Of a stretch of 52,880 nucleotides of DNA, positions 1 to 8,230 are shown one piece after another. The stretch comes from Thiotrichaceae bacterium (GTDB lineage: Bacteria; Pseudomonadota; Gammaproteobacteria; SZUA-140): positions 1-52,880 of the forward strand of contig NVTY02000052.1 in the NCBI GenBank assembly GCA_002401765.2. The letters run 5' to 3'. The position numbers were made by a program, and so were the translations under genes. The notes below the pieces were generated by a model. That model made no database searches. It was given only the letters and a program-made list of their open reading frames with translations, and was not told the origin of the DNA. Positions within the stretch are counted from its first letter, which is position 1. Every line of letters begins with the position of its first letter.

Positions 1-94
1 CATAGGATCCCCAGATGGCAAAGCCCATGACTAAGACAAAACCCACTATTAAGATTCCGGCGGTAGCAAAGAGCCATTTAAAAAACGTTCTCAT
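1..94 (-). CDS. N-terminus of a membrane or exported protein (runs off the left edge)
   Basis: The minus strand from the ATG at 94 is open to the window edge (31 codons). The peptide begins MRTFFKWLFATAG and is one long hydrophobic segment after a short basic start, so it is a signal anchor or signal peptide. A GGAAC ribosome-binding site lies just upstream. The ATG overlaps the stop of the preceding 50-residue ORF as ATGA, placing it in the type I secretion operon. Too little is visible to name the family. A TolC-like outer-membrane protein or an accessory membrane protein of the exporter are possibilities from context only. Confidence 0.55.
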   Translation of the reverse strand, partial: MRTFFKWLFATAGILIVGFVLVMGFAIWGSY

Positions 95-243
95 GCTGTT
101 CCTGTCAATAATGGCAGGCTATTTTCTTTATCCGAATTCATCTGCATGCCCTGATAATCATGGTGTGTCCCGGAATTGATTTTAACCATGTTTTTAACAC
201 TCGCCATATTACTCCAATGCTTATCGAACAATATTTTCATCAT
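91..243 (-). CDS. Small hypothetical protein (50 aa) translationally coupled in a T1SS operon
   Basis: This 50-codon ORF starts [10 protein letters not shown] and ends SLPLLTGTA. Its ATG overlaps the stop of the HlyD-like gene as ATGA, and its own TGA overlaps the ATG of the next gene the same way. Two back-to-back coupling overlaps in a minus-strand operon are the main reason to call it real. It has no signal peptide or membrane segment and is polar and His/Asn/Met-rich. I recognise no family. It could be a small accessory of the exporter, or a coupling spacer. Confidence 0.5.
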   Translation of the reverse strand: MMKILFDKHWSNMASVKNMVKINSGTHHDYQGMQMNSDKENSLPLLTGTA

Positions 244-1592
244 CTCTCTTTTATGCTCTCGTCCTGATACTGCATTAACGGGCTAAGGATGTATTCAATC
301 AAATAACGTTTGCCGGTTTTGATTTCTACGGTTACATTCATGCCCGGCACGAGGTTTATCAATTTATCCCCGGTACCAATGACAGACGCTTGCAGGCTTA
401 GTTTTGCTTTGTAAATAAGCCCGCGTTCTTCATCTGGCACTGCATCAAATGAAAGATTAACCACTTCGGCATCCAGCACGCCATATTTAGTAAACGGAAA
501 GGCTTCGACTTTAACCTCTGCTGCCTGCCCTTTCTCGACAAAACCGATATCTTTATTGGCTACCCACGCCTCAACTTCAAGCTGCTTGTTTCTTGGTACA
601 ATGGTCATAATCGGTTGAGCTGGCGTGACAATGCCGCCGATGGTGTTAATCTCCATTTGGTTCACAACACCATCTACCGGAGAGGTGAGCAGTTGCAACT
701 GCTGACGATTGTTGGTTTTCTGTAGCTCTTTCTCAATCGCCGTTATCTTTTGATTGAGTTCCGAAATTTTTGTATAGCGCTCTTTTTTGATCTCGGCGGT
801 TAACGCAGAAATTTGATCGTTAATGGCTTTGATATTGGCGCCTATTTCAGCAAGCCGATGTTGCTGGGCTGCCAGATCTTGTTCCTGAGAGATGCGCGTT
901 TCTTCTACCTCCAGATACACCAGTTCAGGAGAGAGTCCCTTATCTGATAAGTTTTTGAGAGATGCTGCGCGCTGACTCACAATAGGCAACGTCTTCTCAA
1001 ACTTGACTACCATATTCTGTGTCGCGGCCAGCTCTGCTTCTTTAGATTTGATCTGATTGTAAAGCGATGATAGTTCGAACTTGAATCCGTTCACTTCACT
1101 CTGCAAAAGTTGCCGGTGGGTTTCCATGCCATCGTCGCTGATGCCGTCAATAGCTGCAATTTGATTGATATTGTATGCAAGCTCCCTATCTGTGAAGTCT
1201 AACGTTGCCAGTACTTTATGGCGCTGGATCGCCAGCCTGGCCTGGCGCAGCTCATTCTCTAATTGTGATTTATCAGCACTGCTATTTGTACTGTCTAGCG
1301 CTACCAGCGGCTCACCTTTTTTTACTTGCTGCCCTTCCTGTACATAGATTTCTTTTACCACGCCTATTTCCAGCGGTTGAATGGTCTTAATATTGCCAGC
1401 AGTAATGATTTTCCCCTGCGCTGTAGCGACAATATCCACTTGCCCGACACAGGCCCAGACCACCGTAATGACCACCAATAATACCACCGACCAGATAACG
1501 GCCCTGCCGATGGGGGATGGTGGTGAATCCTGCACTTCCAGTACTGCCGGAAGAAATTCATACTCGTGGTTATTGTTAGTGCGTTTAAACAT
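240..1592 (-). CDS. HlyD-family type I secretion membrane fusion protein
   Basis: Periplasmic adaptor linking an ABC exporter in the inner membrane to an outer-membrane TolC-type channel. The 450-residue length suits the family. In order: a short cytoplasmic tail, one membrane segment at about residues 32-52, a split biotinyl/lipoyl-like domain (first half near 57-97, second near 310-340), a long coiled-coil hairpin, and a C-terminal beta domain ending near [17 protein letters not shown]. An upstream in-frame start exists at 1613, but the ATG at 1592 gives the usual short overlap with the end of the ABC gene. It works with the HlyB-like exporter just upstream; the secreted substrate is not in the window. 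Confidence 0.9.
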   Translation of the reverse strand: MFKRTNNNHEYEFLPAVLEVQDSPPSPIGRAVIWSVVLLVVITVVWACVGQVDIVATAQGKIITAGNIKTIQPLEIGVVKEIYVQEGQQVKKGEPLVALDSTNSSADKSQLENELRQARLAIQRHKVLATLDFTDRELAYNINQIAAIDGISDDGMETHRQLLQSEVNGFKFELSSLYNQIKSKEAELAATQNMVVKFEKTLPIVSQRAASLKNLSDKGLSPELVYLEVEETRISQEQDLAAQQHRLAEIGANIKAINDQISALTAEIKKERYTKISELNQKITAIEKELQKTNNRQQLQLLTSPVDGVVNQMEINTIGGIVTPAQPIMTIVPRNKQLEVEAWVANKDIGFVEKGQAAEVKVEAFPFTKYGVLDAEVVNLSFDAVPDEERGLIYKAKLSLQASVIGTGDKLINLVPGMNVTVEIKTGKRYLIEYILSPLMQYQDESIKER

Positions 1593-3453
1593 TTTTGCTG
1601 TCTCGCTTCTCACCTTGCTCCGTAGAAAGCGGGGGCTTTGGTACGGGCCGTAACCCCGCTTTTATCTGCTGGCCAGCCTGGACATGGGCTGGGACTTCAC
1701 CCTGTTGTATGTTGTACAGGTGGGCATACACCCCATTATTTTTGATCAAATGGTGGTGGGGCCCTTGCTCGATAATCTGTCCTCTATCCATGACGATAAT
1801 TCGATGGCTGTGGCGTACCGCGCTTAAGCGGTGTGCGATGATAATGACGGTGCGTCCTTTACAGATGGCCTGCATGTTCTGCTGGATGATGCGTTCTGAT
1901 TCATAATCGAGCGCACTGGTTGCCTCATCAAAAATCAGAATACGCGGATGGGTAACCAGTGCGCGTGCTATCGCAATACGTTGTCGTTGACCACCTGATA
2001 GGTTACTGCCGTATTCACCCACGAGCGTGTCATACCCTTCTTTGAGTTCGAGAATAAATTCATGCGCGCCGGCCAGTTTTGCGGCCTGGATAATCGCTTC
2101 CATAGGAAGGGCTGGATCACGCAGCGCAATGTTATCGCGCACCGATTTATTGAAGAGGAAGTTTTCCTGCATCACTACGCCAATTTGGCGGCGTAGCCAG
2201 GCGGGTTCCATCAGTGCGAGATCGACTCCGTCGATCAAAACGCGGCCACTTTCTGGTACATAAAGCCGCTGTATGAGCTTGGTCAGGGTGCTTTTCCCAG
2301 AGCCGGAGCGTCCGACGATGCCCAGTACTTCACTCGGCACTATCTCCAGCGAAATGCGTTTCAGCACCTCCGGTGCATCGGATTGATAACGAAACACGAC
2401 CTGATCAAATGAAATTTTTCCTTCAATATTAGGCAGTGAGGCACGGTTTGGATTGTAACCGGGCTCTGTTGGCGCATTGAGGATATCGCCCAGCCGCTGG
2501 ACCGAGATACCGGCCTGCTGAAAATCCTGCCACAGCTGGACAAGGCGAAGAATGGGCGAGCTGATGCGACCGGCCAGCATATTAAACGCCACTAGTTGGC
2601 CGACACTTAGCTCACCGCTAATCACCAGTTTTGCGCCAAACCAGAGAATCAAGACGTAGGTGATTTTGTTAATATAGCCAGCCACCTGACTGGCGATATT
2701 GCTGAGGTTATCCGCCTTGAAACTGGCTTTGACATAACCTGCTAACTGCTCTTCCCAGCGTCGGTTCATCTGTGGCTCAACGGCCATGCATTTGAGCGTT
2801 TCGACACCATTAATGGACTCAACCAGGAAGGCCTGATTTTCAGCGCCGCGATTAAATTTTTCATTTAGCCGACTTCGTAAAATGGGCGTCACGATGATGG
2901 AGAGGATGATATACAAGGGGATTGATCCCAATACAATCCAGGTCAGTGTTGGGCTGAGATAATACATCACGGCAAAGAAGACGACGGTAAATGCCAGATC
3001 GACTACCAGGGTAAGTGCAGAGCCGGTAATAAAGCTGCGGATGCTTTCCAGCTCTCTGACACGCGCGACGGTTTGCCCTGTCTGTCTCGCCTCAAAGTAA
3101 CTGATGGGCAGAGCGAGCAGGTGCTTGAACAGCCTGGCACCTAGCTTAACATCGATACGCTGGCTGGTGTGTGAGAACAGGTAGGTACGCAGGCCGCCAA
3201 GAAAGACCTCAAAGGTGGAGACCACAATCAGACCAAATATCAGTACATCAAGCGTGGTTAGCGCTTTATGTACGAGCACTTTGTCAATGATTGCCATAAA
3301 AAATAGCGGCGTGACCAGTGCGAGGATCTGGATAAAAAACGATGCTAGCAGCACTTCGCCAAACAGTTTTTTATACTTTAGAATTTCAGGAATAAACCAG
3401 CTGAAATCGAACTTTCTGAATTCATCAAGTATGCCTGAACGTCGGGTAAACAT
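1585..3453 (-). CDS. HlyB/RtxB-type ABC exporter, membrane and ATPase part (622 aa)
   Basis: Type I secretion ABC transporter that exports an unfolded protein using ATP. The first about 300 residues are an ABC exporter membrane domain with six helices. The ATPase domain follows: Walker [10 protein letters not shown] (381-389), signature LSGGQ (485-489), Walker B ILIFDE (505-510) and switch His in AHRLS (541). The sequence aligns closely with E. coli HlyB from the [11 protein letters not shown] stretch onward. The N-terminal C39-like domain that HlyB carries is missing here. It lies directly upstream in the same frame (3469-3828), separated by one TAG and five sense codons. Translation could restart at this ATG, but no strong ribosome-binding site is visible. 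Confidence 0.9.
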   Translation of the reverse strand: MFTRRSGILDEFRKFDFSWFIPEILKYKKLFGEVLLASFFIQILALVTPLFFMAIIDKVLVHKALTTLDVLIFGLIVVSTFEVFLGGLRTYLFSHTSQRIDVKLGARLFKHLLALPISYFEARQTGQTVARVRELESIRSFITGSALTLVVDLAFTVVFFAVMYYLSPTLTWIVLGSIPLYIILSIIVTPILRSRLNEKFNRGAENQAFLVESINGVETLKCMAVEPQMNRRWEEQLAGYVKASFKADNLSNIASQVAGYINKITYVLILWFGAKLVISGELSVGQLVAFNMLAGRISSPILRLVQLWQDFQQAGISVQRLGDILNAPTEPGYNPNRASLPNIEGKISFDQVVFRYQSDAPEVLKRISLEIVPSEVLGIVGRSGSGKSTLTKLIQRLYVPESGRVLIDGVDLALMEPAWLRRQIGVVMQENFLFNKSVRDNIALRDPALPMEAIIQAAKLAGAHEFILELKEGYDTLVGEYGSNLSGGQRQRIAIARALVTHPRILIFDEATSALDYESERIIQQNMQAICKGRTVIIIAHRLSAVRHSHRIIVMDRGQIIEQGPHHHLIKNNGVYAHLYNIQQGEVPAHVQAGQQIKAGLRPVPKPPLSTEQGEKRDSKNV

Positions 3454-3468
3454 GATGACATTGCCTGA

Positions 3469-3828
3469 CTAGGACTCTTCGAATAATTTTCTACTCAGGC
3501 TTTGCGGTCTTTTTTCTAATGGGTCCTGGATCAGCACCTGATCATTATCCAGCTTTGCTAAAATGAAGAAGTGGCCATCTTTATGTTCAACAATGAGAGG
3601 AAGCTGGAGTTTATCGAGTCGAGTTTTTTGCGGGGTTGCTTCCTTAGCTTTGAGGCCAAGTAGCTTCGCAGCGCGCAGAATGTCATTGCTGGTGAAGTGT
3701 TCTCCGGCACGACCGAACTCATGCTGAAGTTGCCTGGAATCGCAGGGGAGGCCATAGAAACGCGCGAGAATGAGCAGGCAAGCGCTTCCCGTATCGATTT
3801 TTTCTGATGTATTGATAGCGTGGGGCAC
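3469..3828 (-). CDS. C39-like domain of an HlyB-type exporter, cut off by an in-frame TAG
   Basis: About 119 residues matching the N-terminal peptidase-C39-like domain of HlyB. The catalytic Cys position of true C39 peptidases is not conserved (the helix reads DTGSACLLILARFYG), while the DGHFFIL His region is kept. It is therefore a substrate-docking domain rather than a peptidase. A GTG at 3828 preceded by AAGAGGA is preferred; a GTG further upstream at 3846 is also open. The reading frame ends in ...KLFEES-TAG and continues in frame as SGNVI-M into the exporter. This aligns without gap to HlyB, where a Tyr occupies the TAG position. It is probably one gene broken by a nonsense change, or a natural two-subunit split. 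Confidence 0.75.
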   Translation of the reverse strand: MPHAINTSEKIDTGSACLLILARFYGLPCDSRQLQHEFGRAGEHFTSNDILRAAKLLGLKAKEATPQKTRLDKLQLPLIVEHKDGHFFILAKLDNDQVLIQDPLEKRPQSLSRKLFEES

Positions 3829-3846
3829 AACGATTCCTCTTGTCAC

Positions 3847-4270
3847 ATTTTCCGGTATGGGCCAGCGTCTATAGCGGTTTCGTTTGTGCCACTGTGATAC
3901 CTGAAAAGGGACCTATCCAGAGGCAATCGGCAGGGCCGGACGCTGAATATACAGCGGTGGGGAGATTGCCCTGTTAGCGATAGGGTGTTTTTCGATGATT
4001 TGACCATTAAACGACACTCCAGATACTCAAACGCTACACCTTACTGAGTCCATCACTGGGTCTGGCAGGTAGGAATTTACTTGCTATTGCATATGTGTAA
4101 ACTAACATGAATTTAGTGGGGATACGACCCGGACAATTTTACAGTTGACAAAATAAAATAAAATATAATGAAATAGTTATGTTTTATTCCTTGCTATGCT
4201 GTACCGTGGGGAATCATCATGACTAGCTTTGAACGGCTGCTTTCACTTTAAGCCTGCGTTCAGCTTAAAT
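3847..4270. other. Non-coding stretch upstream of the secretion operon
   Basis: No convincing gene. The segment becomes very AT-rich near 4140-4200. TTGACA (4145-4150) and TATAAT (4164-4169) occur on the plus strand but are only 13 bases apart, so I do not call a promoter. A minus-strand promoter for the secretion operon should lie here but I could not fix one. Confidence 0.4.
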
Positions 4271-4460
4271 TCAAATAGAGGTCTCATTTATCGGGATTTC
4301 ATTGCATGTCTTTTCGATATTATCGGCACGGAAATAATGAGGGTCATCAATGTTGATGAGCCAAGCTATCTCGTCATCGCATGTGATCGCAGTATGCTCG
4401 TTTATCAAAAACTGGATTTCCATTGCCTTAAGGTCTGGGCTCATTAATATAAAGTCGTGA

Positions 4461-4724
4461 TTGCCTAGCAAAGAAGTTAAATCAAATGACCTGTTGCGCA
4501 TTCGTCGCTCTTTAACCGAAATGACGGTCGCGGTACTCGCAGTCAGTGATAAGCGAGGCTCTGCTACCATTGCACAGACGCTTTATGCAGAAACAGAGCA
4601 GAGCATTACAGATCGGGAGCGACTGCAGGCCCTGCGTAAACTATCAGCAGCTCCCGGTGGTTTTTCTGACCATAAACCGGATAAGCATCAGCGACGTAAG
4701 ATCATCCGTTTTATTGGTAAATAA
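4461..4724 (+). pseudogene. hslR: 3' remnant of hslR (Hsp15 heat-shock ribosome-binding protein)
   Basis: The 87-residue reading frame matches the C-terminal two thirds of Hsp15. It has PSKEVKSNDLL and TVAVLAVSDKRG, followed by LYAETEQSI and the basic tail KPDKHQRRKIIRF, all lining up with E. coli HslR. The N-terminal S4 RNA-binding half (RLDKWLWAARFYKTR in the family) is absent, and I could not find it in any frame upstream. The only start is a TTG immediately after a TGA. Hsp15 recycles stalled 50S subunits carrying peptidyl-tRNA and needs the S4 domain, so this copy should be inactive. The join lies near 4460. Confidence 0.75.
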
Positions 4725-4753
4725 ATATTTAATTTAGAAAGAGGCTCCTGGAA

Positions 4754-5062
4754 ATGAAAAGAAGTCGTTATAAACTGCCGTTGTTTCTAGGCCTGGCAAT
4801 GGCTTCATTTATCACGCATGCGGGTGTACTAGATGATTTAAAAGAGGGTGCCGCAAGTGCCCTGGAGGAGGCGAAGAAAGAGGCGGCTGAAGTATCGGAG
4901 GATGCGAGCGATAAAGCAAAGGCATTGGTGGATAAGGCTGCTGATCACGCTGAGGAGATAAGCGATGGTGTTAAAAAGAAAGTGGGAGAGTTGATCGAAA
5001 AATATAAAGAAAAAGGTGAAAAGGCTGCGGAATCGGTGAATGATGGTCTGAGAGAGGCTTAA
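4754..5062 (+). CDS. Small exported, highly charged helical protein (102 aa)
   Basis: The protein begins with a clear signal peptide (basic MKRSRYK, hydrophobic core, cleavage near THA-GVLDD at residues 22-24). The rest is Ala/Lys/Glu-rich amphipathic helix with heptad-like repeats such as ASDKAKALVDKAADHAEE, resembling LEA or apolipoprotein-like stress proteins. A purine-rich AGAAAGAGG ribosome-binding site precedes the ATG. It stands alone between an hslR remnant and a non-coding stretch. No specific family recognised; a periplasmic stress or envelope role is inference. Confidence 0.7.
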   Translation: MKRSRYKLPLFLGLAMASFITHAGVLDDLKEGAASALEEAKKEAAEVSEDASDKAKALVDKAADHAEEISDGVKKKVGELIEKYKEKGEKAAESVNDGLREA

Positions 5063-5127
5063 GGTAGCACTTGTCGCCGTTAGTGTGACAATGCCAATCA
5101 GAAATTGGAAACCAGCACCCAATCGGT

Positions 5128-5340
5128 TTATGATTGAGTTTGAAGATCGTTTAGCGGACTATATTTAAAACTGGCAGTTACACAGAAATATTTACAGTCT
5201 TTTTTTTGATAAATTAGATAATAATATTTCAGCGCTACATCGAACTGATATCCTTCCGGGTCATACAGAATGACACCGCTCTTCAGGTTTTTCGCTGACA
5301 CTTTTTCTTTGACAAGACCCCAATATTCCGAACCCGGTGG
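5128..5340 (-). pseudogene. C-terminal fragment of an unidentified protein gene
   Basis: The minus strand from 5340 to a TAA at 5128 is open and protein-like: SEYWGLVKEKVSAKNLKSG, then VILYDPEGYQFDVALKYYY and a tail ending SPLNDLQTQS. There is no start codon; the upstream side is abruptly replaced by the MITE-like repeat at 5341. I looked for the N-terminal part beyond the repeat (5506 on) and found no continuous frame. Family unknown. Most likely the 3' stump of a gene broken by the repeat or by later deletion. Confidence 0.45.
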
Positions 5341-5505
5341 CTATACCCGTGGCGTTTGAGATCTAGGCTTTTAGTGTGCGTCATATTTATTTCATGGCAA
5401 GGCGAAATGACGCGTAATAGCGGGACTATTGCGAGGAATTTCAACGCTGCCATGGAATGAAGAGGGCGTGCAATGAAACCTAAATCTCAATCGCTACGGG
5501 TATAG
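5341..5505. mobile_element. 165-bp MITE-like element with 27-bp terminal inverted repeats
   Basis: It starts CTATACCCGTGGCGTTTGAG and ends as the inverted copy (CTCAATCGCTACGGGTATAG). The two 27-base ends differ at three positions. No coding capacity. The interior contains a second inverted pair around CATGGCAAGG / CTGCCATGG. Flanking bases (GGTGG left, ATCACCG right) partly extend the palindrome rather than forming an obvious direct target duplication. This looks like a non-autonomous element mobilised by a transposase elsewhere. Confidence 0.7.
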
Positions 5506-5796
5506 ATCACCGTAATAAAAATTAAAGCAACATCGGCATGGGTTAACCATGCTACTACAGAGTTGGGGTCTCGCGATGTATCATCGTTTATAAAGTAACA
5601 TGCTGTTTGTGTTGGATATTGGGGTGGGTATGGGTTTGTTTGTATAGTAAATAAGTAAAAGCACCCTTATTTTAGGAAATTAAGTGCTAAACCTTAAATA
5701 ATAAAAAATAGTGCCGCTAATAAAAAACATAGGGAAGTTTATACCGTTTGTTGGGATGCAACAGCGTAGATAAAAGGTACGACAAGGAGTTATGTT
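5506..5796. other. AT-rich non-coding stretch upstream of the signalling operon
   Basis: No gene found. A short inverted repeat (GCATGGGTTAACCATGC near 5537) and AT-rich sequence around 5640-5750 are present. A promoter for the CheY-like operon probably lies here but no convincing -35/-10 pair is assigned. Confidence 0.35.
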
Positions 5797-5901
5797 ATGA
5801 ACTATCGTGTTTTTCTTACGCGTGATACGCGTCACCTTGCAGGCATCTCGTCTAATAGTTTCTTCTTTAAAAGTTGTGATTTAAGTCATTTTTCGTGTTG
5901 A
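5797..5901 (+). CDS. Possible 34-aa leader peptide ahead of a CheY/CheC operon
   Basis: The ATG at 5797 is preceded by a near-perfect AAGGAG at 5784-5789 with a 7-base spacer. This is a better ribosome-binding site than most genes in this window have. The peptide (MNYRVFLTRDTRHLAGISSN...HFSC) has no recognisable domain and ends 65 bases before the response-regulator ATG. The strong initiation signal is the only evidence; it could be a leader peptide or a decayed gene. Confidence 0.35.
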   Translation: MNYRVFLTRDTRHLAGISSNSFFFKSCDLSHFSC

Positions 5902-5966
5902 TGAGGGACATCGACCGTTATTTTGACATTCTGATTTTTAGCGTTTTATTGTTGGAGGTAGACTCG

Positions 5967-6326
5967 ATGGGTGAGAAAAAAGTATTGATTGTTGATGACA
6001 GCTGTGTCTCGCGCATGCTTATTAAGAGTGTTGTCGTAGACCGGCATCCTGACTGGGATATTGTCGAATCAGGGTGTGGCAATGAGGCATTGACCCATGT
6101 TGATGAAGGTATCGATTTAATGATTATTGATTTCAACATGCCGGGTATGGATGGGATGACGCTGGCTAAAAAAATGAAGAAGCTTTATCCCGCTGCACAT
6201 ATCTCTATGTTAACGGCAAACGTTCAAGAGAGCATTCAACAGCGCGCGAATGAACTCGGCATTGGTTTTGAAAGAAAACCGATCACTGAAGATAAAATTG
6301 CTAACATCATGTCGCAGGTGGAGTAA
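5967..6326 (+). CDS. CheY-like single-domain response regulator (119 aa)
   Basis: Stand-alone receiver domain that relays phosphorylation. The acidic pair D10/D11, phospho-acceptor D55 (IIDFNMPG), T83 and K104 are all in place; there is no output domain. The reading frame is open from a GTG at 5895, but the ATG at 5967 follows GGAGG with correct spacing and gives the canonical KKVLIVDD beginning. It is followed 5 bases later by a CheC homologue and then a histidine kinase. The likely circuit is kinase phosphorylating this protein and CheC dephosphorylating it. Confidence 0.92.
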   Translation: MGEKKVLIVDDSCVSRMLIKSVVVDRHPDWDIVESGCGNEALTHVDEGIDLMIIDFNMPGMDGMTLAKKMKKLYPAAHISMLTANVQESIQQRANELGIGFERKPITEDKIANIMSQVE

Positions 6327-6331
6327 CCGGC

Positions 6332-6940
6332 ATGTTGGAAATCTCTGAACTCCAACGCGATTATATTACAGAAATACTTAATATTAGCATGGGAAGTGCT
6401 GCTTCGGTTCTGAGCGAAATGGTCAGCGAAGAAGTTGCGCTATCGGTTCCTGAAGTCGATTTTTTACCCAGAAGTATTGCGGCAGGAAAATTTGATCAGT
6501 CTAATGTGTCAAAGATGAGTGGTGTGACCCAGAGCATTAGTGGTGCGGTTTATGGTGATGCACTATTAATGTTCCCGGAAGAAAAAACACTGTCTATTGT
6601 CAGAATCTTGCTCGGTGAGACGGTGCCGGTTGAGAGTTTAACTGAAATGGAGCAGGAGGCGATGTGTGAAATCGGCAATATCATCCTAAATGCGGTGGTG
6701 AGCAGCATTGCCGATATCCTTAAAAAAGAGATTATGAGCTCATTGCCTCGTTTTATACATGGCACTGGCAATGAGGTTTTTTCAGTGGAGTCGGGCAATA
6801 ATGATGATCTTGTGATGTTTCTTAAGGTGGACTTTGGCCTTGAAAGCCAGTCAATTAATGGCTATGTGACATTGATCTTGAATGTCGACTCGTTGCAGGG
6901 TTTTATTGCCCAACTTGATGAGCAAATTAATGCTATCTGA
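6332..6940 (+). CDS. CheC-family phospho-response-regulator phosphatase (202 aa)
   Basis: CheC/CheX/FliY phosphatases hydrolyse CheY-phosphate. Two CheC motifs are visible: D10-xxx-E14-xx-N17 (DYITEILN) and E109-xxx-E113-xx-N116 (EAMCEIGN). Two active sites and a length of about 200 residues fit CheC. It sits directly downstream of the receiver protein, its obvious substrate. Many gammaproteobacteria use CheZ for swimming chemotaxis, so a CheC paired with a CheY-like protein and a non-CheA kinase suggests a dedicated side pathway rather than the main flagellar circuit. Confidence 0.9.
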   Translation: MLEISELQRDYITEILNISMGSAASVLSEMVSEEVALSVPEVDFLPRSIAAGKFDQSNVSKMSGVTQSISGAVYGDALLMFPEEKTLSIVRILLGETVPVESLTEMEQEAMCEIGNIILNAVVSSIADILKKEIMSSLPRFIHGTGNEVFSVESGNNDDLVMFLKVDFGLESQSINGYVTLILNVDSLQGFIAQLDEQINAI

Positions 6941-8132
6941 TATTAACAACATGGAGCGAGAAGTGATTGCTGAGCATGTGCCACTTTCAGCTAGTCTGTT
7001 TGGAAAGGTACTCGATTTCAGTGAAAATGGCCTTTTTCTGGTTGATAGTGATCGAAAAATTATTTTATGGAATGAATGGATGGTGCAAGCGTCATCGCTA
7101 GGCAGAGAAGAGGTCATCGGCACTGCCTTTGTGGATGTCTTTCCTAATTTAAAAGGCAGGAGGATTGAGTCGGTGATTAACGCGGCGCTGGATACGCGCA
7201 CGGCTTCACTACTGTCTCGTTCGCTCAATAAGGCGATATTTCCACTCTATCTTTCTGAAGTGGGCGGGGAAAAACGGCACCTTGAACAGTCGGTGACAGT
7301 TAAGCCTATTCAAAGTAATGGACATGATTATTGCCTGATTCAAATCACTGATGTGACGCCGATGGTGCAGCGCGAAGATGTGTTGCGTGTGTTGGCAAAA
7401 GAAGCTGGGGAAGCATTGCAAGTGGCTGAAGAGGCGTCACGCTTTAAGTCGGAATTCACATCGACCGTTAGCCACGAACTGCGCACGCCACTGACCTCAA
7501 TTCGCGGCTCTTTGGGGTTAATTGTCAGTGGTGTGATGGGTGAGCTAAGGCCTGAGATGGCCCGTTTAGTTGGCATTGCCTATAATAATACTGAGCGTTT
7601 GCTATTTTTAATTAATGATATTCTTGATATTTCTAAAATAGAATCGGGAAAAATGGACTTTGTGATGGAGCCAGTTGATTTGAAGACCCTTTTATTGCAG
7701 TCGGTAGAGGCTAACCAGGCATATGGTGAACAGTATGAGGTAAAGTATGTTTTGAATGATGTTGATGATGGCGTCACTGTTTATGCTGATACTGATCGCT
7801 TAATGCAAGTGCTTAATAATCTACTATCCAACGCGGCTAAATTCTCATCAAAGGGCGCTGAGGTTGAAATCAATGTGATTCCGAAAGATGCAGTCATACG
7901 TGTTGAAGTGAAGGATTATGGGAATGGGATCCCAGAAAAGTTTCAGAGTCGAATCTTCGAGAAATTCAGTCAGGCCGATGGTTCTGATACCCGAAAAATC
8001 GGTGGAACGGGATTGGGGTTGAGTATTTCAAAATCGATTATTGAGCAGATGGGCGGGGCGATTGGTTTTGATACCGTTGCAGGAAAGGGGGCTACTTTTT
8101 ATATTGATATCTGTTTGTTTAATGACGCGTGA
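6930..8132 (+). CDS. PAS-domain hybrid-free sensor histidine kinase (about 400 aa)
   Basis: Cytoplasmic sensor kinase without membrane segments. An N-terminal PAS domain (VLDFSENGLFLVDSDRKIILW onward, about 120 residues) precedes a short coil, the dimerisation/phospho-acceptor domain (SHELRTPLTS) and the ATPase domain. The ATPase domain carries an N box (LNNLLSNAAKFS), a G1 box (DYGNGIP), an F box (IFEKFSQ) and a G2 box (GGTGLGLSI). There is no receiver domain. Several starts are possible (6882, 6918, 6930, 6951). The ATG at 6930 overlaps the cheC stop by 11 bases and has a weak GAG-type site. It presumably phosphorylates the CheY-like protein encoded first in this operon. Confidence 0.9.
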   Translation: MLSDINNMEREVIAEHVPLSASLFGKVLDFSENGLFLVDSDRKIILWNEWMVQASSLGREEVIGTAFVDVFPNLKGRRIESVINAALDTRTASLLSRSLNKAIFPLYLSEVGGEKRHLEQSVTVKPIQSNGHDYCLIQITDVTPMVQREDVLRVLAKEAGEALQVAEEASRFKSEFTSTVSHELRTPLTSIRGSLGLIVSGVMGELRPEMARLVGIAYNNTERLLFLINDILDISKIESGKMDFVMEPVDLKTLLLQSVEANQAYGEQYEVKYVLNDVDDGVTVYADTDRLMQVLNNLLSNAAKFSSKGAEVEINVIPKDAVIRVEVKDYGNGIPEKFQSRIFEKFSQADGSDTRKIGGTGLGLSISKSIIEQMGGAIGFDTVAGKGATFYIDICLFNDA

Positions 8133-8230
8133 TATTCATTCATCTAGCCGCTTAAAAATGTTGAGATCTTTGCCCGATTATTTTTTACCTTGATAGAGAA
8201 AAAACCAGCTCGTGAAAATGTCTTTTTGTA

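Noticed and set aside
4145..4169. TTGACA and TATAAT on the plus strand as a consensus promoter
   Set aside because: The spacer is 13 bases instead of about 17, in an AT-rich run where such hexamers arise by chance.
4271..4570. 99-aa minus-strand ORF
   Set aside because: Its start half is antisense to the hslR remnant; the remaining part (MSPDLKAMEIQFL onward) is protein-like but has no supporting match or conserved context.
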